From the NCBI GenBank assembly GCA_028565635.1, contig JAOXYB010057123.1:1-11029 (forward strand): 11,029 nucleotides of DNA. The letters are read 5' to 3'. The DNA comes from Phoronis ovalis (taxonomy: Eukaryota > Phoronida > Phoronidae). Made by a program: the position numbers and the translations under genes. This document shows positions 1 through 7,309 of this stretch, piece after piece. Below the pieces are notes generated by a model. It made no database searches. It worked only from the letters and a program-made list of their open reading frames with translations, and was not told the origin of the DNA. Numbering within the stretch: position 1 is the first letter of the stretch; every line of letters begins with the position of its first letter.

Positions 1-620
1 AGTGTACGTAACATATGTATATACACATAGTTTAATTATTTAAGATTATTTACTTTATATTATTTCTTTTGTATCACGGTTTTTTCTTTGTATGAACTTT
101 TATAGTTTGAAATAAAATATTATCAATATAATATATAAAAGAAAGGCTTCATTATTTGCATTTCATGTCCTATGCGACCCAGGGATATATTTACTTGTAC
201 ATTGTAGTCTGAACTGGTGTTCGTATTATCGTGAAGAAAGTATTTTTTTAAATAATTAATATAAAACAATTATATAAAGTAATAAAGACAGTTAAAAAAA
301 TTAACCAGTTCGAATTGTAGAGGCGAACTGGTTAATTGTAGAGGCGAACTGGTTAATTGTAGAGGCGAACTGGTTAATTGTAGGGGCGTTTTATATTAAT
401 TATTTTTTTTAATTAATGTTAAAAGTCGAATCCTTTCCTTTTTTTCATATCATATATTTTCTTAATATTTTTCAAACTACTTGATTGATGGTAAAATGTT
501 CATGCATATATTATGTGGTTACAAAGTGGTTTTAATGTGAGAGTCGCTAACTGAACTCAGGGAGCGTTACCAGTAATGTAAATAGATCAGTACTACAGTG
601 TATGTACCTGCTAACATATG
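1..620. other. Non-coding flank
   Basis: Very AT-rich, and apart from the TIR/minisatellite element nothing coding is visible. An ATTAAA on the minus strand (531-536) lies about 85 bases past the stop at 621-623 and could serve as a polyadenylation signal if exon 6 of the minus gene reads through. The next exon of that gene, if there is one, is not recognisable here. Confidence 0.5.
250..405. mobile_element. Small TIR-flanked element with a 21-bp minisatellite core
   Basis: An 18-base sequence at 250-267 (AAATAATTAATATAAAAC) returns as an exact inverted copy at 388-405. Inside, at 313-388, a 21-bp unit (AATTGTAGAGGCGAACTGGTT) repeats three times plus a partial copy, and AACCAGTTCG at 303-312 pairs with CGAACTGGTT in each unit. 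A MITE carrying a tandem core fits, as described in bivalves. The repeats are AT-rich and I see no clear target duplication, so transposon status is inference. Confidence 0.55.
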
Positions 621-666
621 CTAAAGACCCCAGGAATGGAAAAGTATAAATAGAAATACACAAGAT

Positions 667-765
667 AAAACACCGTGTGAAAGGTACTGTCCACCAATGA
701 AAACACCCTGTGATAGGTACTGTATACCAAGCAAAACATGCCTTGTAATCGGCTTTGGCACCAAT
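667..765. repeat. 33-bp tandem repeat, three diverged copies
   Basis: Units at 667-699, 700-732 and 733-765 each begin AAAACA and share the TGTGA-AGGTACTGT-(C/A)CCA pattern; the third is the most diverged. Because 33 is a multiple of three, the minus-strand frame continuing from the exon at 798-887 stays open and reads as 11-residue repeats (LGIQYLSQGVF, IGGQYLSHGVL). It may be intronic or a true C-terminal repeat. Confidence 0.6.
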
Positions 766-797
766 ATTGTGACGGAAATGTATTTTTGAATAGTTAC

Positions 798-887
798 CTC
801 AAATCCAGCGAAGAATGGCTCGCTCCGAACCGCAGGTCCAAAACTGTGACTTCCACTGGTTAAAAATGCAATCATTTCGCATGTAAT
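798..887 (-). CDS. Minus gene exon 6: end of Ig-like segment
   Basis: Acceptor TTTTTTAG, phase 0; encodes ITCEMIAFLTSGSHSFGPAV then RSEPFFAGFE, matching the I-x-C...GP...F-AG strand pattern of VWDE-type proteins. A good donor follows (GAG|GTAACT). If it is not used, the frame stays open to a TGA/TAG-type stop at 621-623, adding 58 residues. No convincing next exon was found in 1-797. Confidence 0.72.
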
Positions 888-3800
888 CTAAAAAATAGAT
901 TACTTGCAAACTAAACATATACTTTGTACTTGATATTTATATCTTCAATTGGCAAAAATAAAGATTGTTGACTCGAAAGTTAGATAGCATATCAATCTCG
1001 ATAACGGTACGTTATACTATGGGTGACTCAAATAATGTGTGACAACAAAGGATTTTCACGTATGTGGCAACTATGTGCAGATTTTGTTTGTATTTATCGG
1101 TATTTTACAGGAACACGTACAATTTGAGATATACCAATAGTCATTTATATTAGGCTGAAGAACTAACTCAGCTTGCACAGGATAGCAGCATTTAGTGATA
1201 TAAGATGTGTACCATTTGACTATTATTAACCCGGTAGATTTATTTTTTTCTACACTTCGATTATGCTTGTAGATGTGCTAAGAAAAACATATTTTCTCTT
1301 GCTTACATTTTTACCAAGCGAAATATTTTGATTAATCCAGTCATTCTCATTTAGAACTGCGGGCAGGTCACCATGGAGAACTGACACTGGTCCGTACACC
1401 ATTAAACCATCAAAGTACCATTTTACGCTAAATGCTAAATTTTGTTGGTAAGTTTCATTTATATTACATTCAAAGCGTATTTTTTTAAATATGACTTCTG
1501 AACCGAATATGGTACCATTTGTCTCTTTAATACCCCATTTGACGAAAGGAGTTGTGGTGAGAATGACAAAGTCAGCTGAAAGATAACGGAAACGTGCAGT
1601 ACAGACAGCATGTACAACTTTGAGCAGCGGTACGCTGGGAGAGGAGTCCGGTGCGTGCCCGTAAATGTTTTGAAATTTGGACCGTCCATTAATGGTTTCT
1701 GGTGCGTTTCTGACAGCTCTTTTAAGACATCCATGTCATAAAATTGTTGACTAATTGCTATTCAATGTCCAGAAAAAAATGTAAGTAACTTTAATTTACT
1801 AGAAAAGTAATATCCATTTTGCAACAGGATGTCTGTAAATATCTTCCAAATGTGAATGCAGATGAAATGCAACTAATGTTTATATTAACAAAAATTACTG
1901 ACTCGAGTATATTTTATTTTATGTAAACAACAAAGGTTTTGTATTAGATCTGCCCCACTATGATAAAACTATAACTTTTCAATTTGGCCAATTCGCATGT
2001 TGTCACTCTGTAAATAGTACTTTCTCAGCTGTAAGTAGATCATGCATTTATTGAATAAATATAGTGTTATTATACCTGAACAACCAGGTGTAAAACCATT
2101 CTGGGAACTTTGACCCTCAGGACATGGCACTTCCGAACCTAAAAGACAGCTAAAATTATGCTTAATGGTATTTGATACACATATAGATCAACAGTCTTAC
2201 TGAAATAATAAATATGATTGTAGGTATCAAAATTGAGTTTTCCAGTATACACAGTAATAAAATTTGGCAACTTTTCCATGAATTAAAATAATTGCTTTTT
2301 TTGTTTTTTAATGTAAAATTAAAGACACATTCATTTCAAAAGTATACCCAATTAAATAAAATACATTATATCCCACCCTGAAATTCATGAATTATTTTTA
2401 ACGTTTTAGTTAGATTTATCTTACCGAAGCAATACGCAATGTTACAAGATGGCGTCGGATGTAACCAGTATACATTGTAATTACCACAGTTTCTTATTTT
2501 AATACCAGTAGCGGTTGGCGTACACGGATTATTTGCGAAGTAGGGGAAATAATTTATACATGCCCGTGCATCATTAATTTGTTCATGAGTGGTTTGTGGC
2601 AAAGAACCTACAACATATAAAACAATTTTATCTAGCCACACTCAATTTAAGATATATATGTCATTTTCTTTAGGCAAAATCAATTTTTTTTTTCGCTAAA
2701 ATTGACAAAATGCTACCTTGACAAATTCACACATTTCATAAAAGCAAATCAATGAGTAGCCTCATAAAACAAGAAATTTAGTTTCTTATATTTTTTTAGC
2801 AAAATTGTACTTACTTTCAAAAAAGTAATTACAATCGCTAGCACCCAAAGAAAAACGTTCCCGTTATAACAACATTAACACTGTACTTAGGCACAATATA
2901 AACAACAATATGTATTATTTGCTAATAAAATAAAAGTTAGAGATTTTTAGTGAGGATATATTTCAAATCGTACCGTCTAACCATATAGGGTAACTTGTTC
3001 CACAGCTACCGACAGGAGCCGGTGTTGTTGGCATATCTCCTCCAGCTTCGCTGATAAATCTGTACCAACCAGCAGTAATTCTTCGATCGCAAATGGTAGT
3101 AGTCCCAGTATAGTTTGAACTTCTTTTGTATTGATCTCTAATTACAGTGTGCTGATATTCTTCATGACCTTCATCGCAAGGTTCCCCTGTAATAAATATT
3201 ACTATAAAACATTACGAAATTAGTACTATTAGTAACTAATCTTCCTTATGGGGAGAAGACATTGGCCTCTCTTGTTTCATATCGGACTAGTCTAGTACTG
3301 TGGTAATAGTGTTCATGCTCGGAGATTTCGTATTAAATAATTAATTATTTTAAAAAATACAAAAAACTTGAATGTCTATGTAACTTCCAACACAAAGTGT
3401 TTGACATGGCAGACATTTTGGATTCAAAAAATATAAAGAATAAAAAGTAAAAATGCAATGTTGATAAAGTAATCTGAAAAAAAAATAACGGAAACCGGAT
3501 TGAACCTAGGACCATTAGATCTTCAGCCTCACGTTCTCCCAATTAAGCTACTTCTGCTATATAATCGATGATATTAGTCTCAGTATAAACATATATGCAG
3601 AAAACGCAAATTGTTTCGCTGGGTGTCTTATACTTTTGTATTGCCTCCTAAATTCTACATACCATGACCGCAGTATGGTATGAAAACATGCGCAATGTAG
3701 GAACAGGGAGTATACATGACTGCATGAAGTTATTAATCAGTTCAACAAAGATAGTCTATTGGATTTCATTTTTCGTTAAGTTGTTGTATTTTTATATTAC

Positions 3801-5475
3801 TAGCTTGGGTAATGCAAAGGGTTTAATTACAGTAATATTCCCTGTAAGAGTGAGTTTCCTTTTTGCCCATGTGTTAAGTTCAGAGTGCATTTCTTCCAGT
3901 TTTGGATTGTATAGTTTACATGTTCCAATAGTTCTGTGTTGGTAGTGATTATACCTCCTAATATCCTTACTTTTGTTGAATTCCATTTCAGCTTGCGTTC
4001 CCGTAGGAACACAGTATTGGAATATTTCAGAGAGCCTATAAGTAGTTATGTGTTAAGTGATTTTTTTCTGAAACTGGTAGTGCTTTTATTTTAAAAATCT
4101 TGTGATATCGAATCGTGTGTATTTAGGCGAGCCTGTAAACTCGAGACGTTTGTAAATTGGTGAAGCCAAAAAAAAAAATTGATTACTTGAACAATATAGA
4201 TATTAGTGAAATGAGAAATGGACAAATATCATATTGGCAGCGATCAATACACACCGGTAAACTTACGATCAATAGTGGTCCAATAGACCATGTGCATGCA
4301 CTTGGTGGAGCCATCAGTCGTGGTACCAAACCTGCCCAGCATGTCGCATTTTGTGAATGACGTAGTTAGTTTTGCGTTCGTGCAGTTCATTCACAATTAA
4401 AACGCTATATCCTCCTCTCCCTTCGCATACTGATCCAAAACCAAGACAAAGTCGCATTACATTTGATTTAAAAATGCTTTCTTTTTGTAAGTTACCTTAG
4501 TAAAACATTATTTATTAATAATTTATTACTTTGATTAAGTTTAATCGCTTAATGCATTTCTAAAGTCCTGTTTTAAAACCGTGTATTGTTTTCCACTAAG
4601 AATCATGGGTTCGAAAGGGTTCGATAGCGCTGCCCTCAAGAAGTTTAATTGGTAGTTTATAGCCAAAACAAAATCACAATAAGGATGGGACACATGATGC
4701 ACAATCAGAACTGAAAGTTTTTTTCATTATTCTCAAAAAATATATTTGTAACATTACCGCGTAAACATCAAATTGTCAGTTGATAGTTTCAATGAAGTGT
4801 ACTAATTATTTTCTAATGTATTTTGAAATCAGACTAATTAATGTTGGTCTTGGTATATTTATCAGACATTGTACGATATACTGTAGTTATTTTGAAGTAG
4901 CTTAATGCTTTTGTCACAGAAAATAAGTGAGGAGTTTAAATATGTCACATTGCTGCAGAATAGTTGACATTGTGATTTATGCCCGGGGGGCTCACTTAAA
5001 AAAAGTCGGGTACGCATGCTTGTCCGAAAAAACGGGAGTAAGGGGTACCTTTTTCGCCGTTTAGTGGTCGATTTTGGCGGAAAACCACATTTAGGGGTAT
5101 GTTTTTGGCAAATGTAACTTCCCGTTTAGGGGTTGGCTTTTCACGTACACCTCCCGTTTAGGGGTCCTTTTTTCAGTGGGAGCAGCGACCATTTTGCATT
5201 TTTTTTTAAATTTAGTGTATTATTTTGTTTTGACGACGTTTTTTTTTTTTTTGGATCCGTTTTTTTTTTGGTTGTTAATTTTTCAGAAAAAACTTCCCGT
5301 TTAGGGGCTTATTTTGCACCCTACGGACGAGCATGGGTACCTGACTTTTTTCAAGTGAGCCCCCCGGGGATTTATGATATTAATACAGTCTGTACTTACC
5401 TTGAATCAGTTGTACTATATGACCAGTTATAAGAGCAAGAGCTACGCTGAAAAACGAAAAACGAATCATCTTCAT
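798..5475 (-). CDS. Secreted D8C-domain protein with Ig-like/VWDE-type segment (3' end uncertain)
   Basis: Spliced gene, exons in order 5400-5475, 2974-3186, 2425-2607, 2076-2138, 1307-1575, 798-887, all with GT-AG junctions and matching phases (1,1,1,1,0), giving 298 codons so far. Residues 1-25 are a hydrophobic signal peptide. Residues 27-156 form a D8C domain with GWYRF, DMPT, CGTSYPIWLDG, IKIRNCGNYNVYWL and AYC motifs as in uromodulin, GP2, OIT3 and VWDE. Residues 158-178 are a linker with two cysteines. Residues 179-298 have a C215...W231...C271 pattern suggesting an Ig-like fold. N-glycosylation sequons occur at N50, N198, N218, N262 and N268 (the last spans a splice junction). No membrane segment is seen in the spliced part, so the product is probably secreted or continues outside the window. 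The D8C has only eight cysteines, two fewer than its neighbour. Function unknown; ligand or microbe binding by analogy with uromodulin is inference. Confidence 0.83.
1307..1575 (-). CDS. Minus gene exon 5: Ig-like/VWDE-type segment
   Basis: Acceptor CGTTATCTTTCAG, phase 1 entry; donor AAT|GTAAGC, phase 0 exit; 269 bases with no stop. Encodes residues 179-268, with FECNIN and FSVKWYFDG giving the Cys-16-Trp spacing of an Ig-like sandwich, as in the segment after D8C in VWDE-type proteins. The phase joins exactly with the exons on both sides. A longer open frame overlaps at 1459-1734 in another phase but ignores the acceptor. Confidence 0.78.
2076..2138 (-). CDS. Minus gene exon 4: short two-cysteine linker
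   Basis: A 63-base phase 1-1 exon with acceptor GTCTTTTAG and donor G|GTATAA. It encodes GSEVPCPEGQSSQNGFTPGC plus one serine. A Cys-Pro-x-Gly...Gly-Cys link following D8C also fits VWDE/OIT3-like proteins as I remember them. Confidence 0.75.
2425..2607 (-). CDS. Minus gene exon 3: D8C domain, C-terminal half
   Basis: Acceptor ATGTTGTAG, donor G|GTAAGA, phase 1 on both sides. Encodes residues 97-157 including ARACINY, IKIRNCGNYNVYWLHPTPSC and NIAYCF, the closing signature of D8C. The double cysteine usual before the I-x-V-K-x-C strand is a single cysteine here (C125). Confidence 0.88.
2974..3186 (-). CDS. Minus gene exon 2: D8C domain, N-terminal half
   Basis: Acceptor TTATTACAG, donor G|GTACGA, phase 1 on both sides. 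Encodes residues 26-96 with EPCDE at the start, then ICDRRITAGWYRF, EAGGDMPTT and SCGTSYPIWLD. The usual MPxxCVP cysteine is missing: proline stands at residue 81. Confidence 0.88.
3489..3557 (-). pseudogene. tRNA-Phe(GAA)-like pseudogene or SINE head
   Basis: The minus strand reads like a decayed tRNA-Phe: D-arm GCTTAATTGGGAGAAC (usual GCTCAGTTGGGAGAGC), anticodon loop CTGAAGA followed by TCTAA, variable loop TGGTC and T-arm GGTTCAATCC. The acceptor stem no longer pairs (5' GCAGAAG against 3' TTTCCG) and the T-arm lacks a base, so it is not a working tRNA. A T-rich stretch follows. It could be a tRNA-derived SINE head; it lies in intron 1 of the minus gene. Confidence 0.7.
3792..4042 (-). 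mobile_element. Broken non-LTR retrotransposon fragment (reverse-transcriptase C-terminal side)
   Basis: Two overlapping minus frames, separated by a frameshift near 3900, both look like non-LTR reverse transcriptase downstream of the catalytic palm. The first has IGSLKYSNT...LKWNSTKVRILGGIITTN. The second has LNTWAKRKLTLTGNITVIK followed by ALPKLV, which matches the widespread W-x-x-R-x-L-T-L-x-G-K-I-x-V-I-K block. There are stops before and after. It is a dead insertion in intron 1 of the minus gene; the exact clade cannot be set. Confidence 0.75.
4043..4973. other. Intron 1 stretch without a recognised element
   Basis: Intronic for the minus gene. About 4157-4460 is less AT-rich and holds an open plus frame (4157-4360) with no ATG near its start and no family I recognise. 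It may be old transposon sequence. The rest is AT-rich with nothing to report. Confidence 0.4.
4982..5368. mobile_element. 387-bp non-autonomous DNA transposon (MITE) with 8-bp target duplication
   Basis: Ends CCCGGGGGGCTCACTT and AAGTGAGCCCCCCGGG are exact inverted copies, and the inverted match continues imperfectly for about 45 bases. GATTTATG flanks it on both sides (4974-4981 and 5369-5376), a perfect 8-bp target duplication. Inside, variants of CCCGTTTAGGGGT recur at least five times, along with poly-T. An 8-bp duplication is typical of hAT elements, so a hAT-mobilised MITE is likely. It carries no transposase. It lies in intron 1 of the minus gene, about 30 bases from the exon 1 donor. 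Confidence 0.9.
5400..5475 (-). CDS. Minus gene exon 1: signal peptide
   Basis: Reads MKMIRFSFFSVALALITGHI and five more residues, a typical basic n-region plus hydrophobic core. It ends in phase 1 at a strong donor (G|GTAAGT). An in-frame TGA at 5503-5505 rules out a start further upstream in this exon. Two ATGs compete, at 5475 and 5469; the second has an A at -3 and so the better start context, and either gives a working signal peptide. Confidence 0.82.
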
Positions 5476-5551
5476 GTACGCAGTTCTCCTGTCAACTCTG
5501 TATCACAGCTACCCTGTTAGCTAATTATGGCATAATAACGCATTTCGTGTC

Positions 5552-5559
5552 TTATATAA
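5552..5559 (-). promoter_or_regulatory. TATA box of the minus gene
   Basis: The minus strand reads TTATATAAG flanked by GC-richer bases, 77 bases upstream of the ATG at 5475. This would put transcription start near 5520-5530 and give a 5' UTR of about 50 bases. Seen by motif and position only. Confidence 0.5.
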
Positions 5560-6302
5560 CGGGGTGCGAACTACTAAGGAAGTGAAATAATCAGGATAAG
5601 TGGTCTCCTCTAGTTTTGCTTCTGTGATAACGGCAACATAATTTACATAACCGAACAATAAATGCACCAAAAGGTTTTCTATTGAATCAAACACATTTCC
5701 AAAAAGCGAAGTGTAGAGTCTAATAATTCGCTTTACGCTATATTTTTGAATCTCTAGATTTTAAAAGAACAGTATTAATGTTTCTTTATCTATAGGGTAA
5801 CAACCCGGGTAACAATCTAATTCCAGACTGTCTAATAATAATCATATCCTTTTTTGAGACTGCATTTTTGGTAGAAAGTCATAAAATTACTTTAATGCTA
5901 ATAATTGCGTAATTAATACTCGCATTTTTATTGTTACATTATTACCTAGATTAGATGTTTGTTTTGATTCATTCATTCATCAAATGGAATGTATTCATAC
6001 GCAATTTATTGTATGTTGCTTATTCTGTATACACTTCAAGCTGAATGTCTATATTTATTCCATTTGCCGGAATTATTTGTTTCACGAGACTGATGATGCA
6101 GAAGTTGTTTTCTTTTTCTTTTTTTAGGATTATGTTTTACAAAAAAATAGGTAAGTGACAAATGTAGCACATCAAACGTACAAAACTAATTTCTTATTCC
6201 GCACAAACAAAAAAATAGGTCAAGATTTTTTACAATACAATAAAAGTAATTAAATGATAATCGCACTTTGTGTAATTTTTAAGTAGGTGTACTTAAGTGC
6301 TT

Positions 6303-6415
6303 GATATCTTCAAGGAAATAACAAATCACCTGCTCCAATAAAATATGATATTTTCAAGGAAATAATAAATCACCGGCTCCAATAAATATGATAAACCAAC
6401 TGTCCAATAAAAAAT
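6303..6415. repeat. 44-bp tandem repeat, about 2.6 copies
   Basis: Copies at 6303-6346 and 6347-6389 share GATAT-TTCAAGGAAATAA, AAATCACC and GCTCCAATAAA, with only a few differences. A third, shorter copy from 6390 keeps GATA...CTGTCCAATAAAA. It lies in the intergenic region between the two genes. Confidence 0.8.
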
Positions 6416-7248
6416 AAAACACTTATGTAACACTTAATGATAGATGCAGGTTTTGAGCTAGACATGAGTAAATTGATGAAAACAATACTAGACTTTTAGT
6501 AATATTTGGCAAGGTTTCAAAACATTTTATAAAACAGATATATATTTTTTAGTTGAATGATATATCAAGAACATTCATTGTAAAGAATAATGTGAAAATA
6601 AACTTCCGTTTTCTTTTATTGCTGGCGTGGTTGATGGGACAAATGCTATTTATTTTATTATGTTAAGTCTTGTAGGACATTATCAGAATGCGCTCATATT
6701 AAAATAATTATTCTCCTATTCGTTAAAACTGGTACTTTTACTAACACAAATGTGAAGATTTGCGTAACTAAAAGGTATAGTTTGATAAAGTATCATGTTT
6801 CTTTCAAATCGCAGACAATCTGATATCATTAGTACTCAGTCCTTGATAAGCACCATAAATATCACTCAAGGAGTTACCTGCTCGTGTTTTGCCTAGAGTA
6901 GTTCCTTTCTGATGAATTTCCTTTGCAGCGCTATATAAATATAGATATACAAGACGTACACATATACAAACGGTAACAAAAAGTATTTGAATCAATGCTC
7001 ATGAAATGTCAGTTTCTGAGCTAACAGAAGAAGAAATACATCTTTGCAAGATATAATACTAAATACGAACGACTGATATAAAGAAACTAGATTTAAAAAA
7101 ATAGCCGGTTAAAGAAAATTGAAACGTGTATGTCATACATTGTCACTGGATTCTTAATTTTATTTAAGTATTCCTTGTGAAGAACTACTGATATTGGTGG
7201 AAATTAAAGAGACAAATAATCCCTCAAGAAAGTTTTATTATAAGTCAA

Positions 7249-7309
7249 ATGGCTAGACACTTTCGACTGATTCTTGTGGCCAACTGCATGTTTTTTCAAT
7301 TAATTATTG
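7249..7309 (+). CDS. Plus gene exon 1: signal peptide
   Basis: Encodes MARHFRLILVANCMFFQLII and ends in phase 1 at a consensus donor (G|GTAAGT). Same layout as exon 1 of the minus gene. The ATG has G at +4 but C at -3. Confidence 0.85.

Larger units (their letters stand above)
5476..7248. other. Divergent intergenic region between the two D8C genes
   Basis: AT-rich, with no supported exon. It holds the minus-gene TATA box and a 44-bp tandem repeat. Two weak TATA-like sites face the plus gene: TATATAAATA at 6932-6941, 308 bases from its ATG, and TATTTAAG at 7161-7168, 81 bases from it. A head-to-head arrangement could allow shared control, but no clear operator or shared motif was recognised. 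Confidence 0.6.

Noticed and set aside
541-560. Possible acceptor (GAGTTCAG on the minus strand) for an exon 7 of the minus gene
   Set aside because: The following frame reaches a stop with no donor and shows no VWDE-like pattern.
1459-1734. 91-codon minus open frame
   Set aside because: It overlaps exon 5 in another frame. The true reading enters at the acceptor 1576/1575 in phase 1 and gives the Ig-like FEC...VKW pattern.
3345-3542. 65-codon minus open frame
   Set aside because: Runs through the tRNA-Phe-like relic and T-rich tail; composition is that of low-complexity DNA.
3664-3945. 93-codon plus open frame
   Set aside because: Antisense to the broken reverse-transcriptase fragment, which explains the sequence better.
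4157-4360. 67-codon plus open frame with a protein-like composition
   Set aside because: No ATG near its start, no recognised family, no flanking splice support; kept only as a note on the intron.
5133-5432. 99-codon plus open frame
   Set aside because: Low-complexity reading across the MITE's poly-T and repeats and then antisense to exon 1 of the minus gene.
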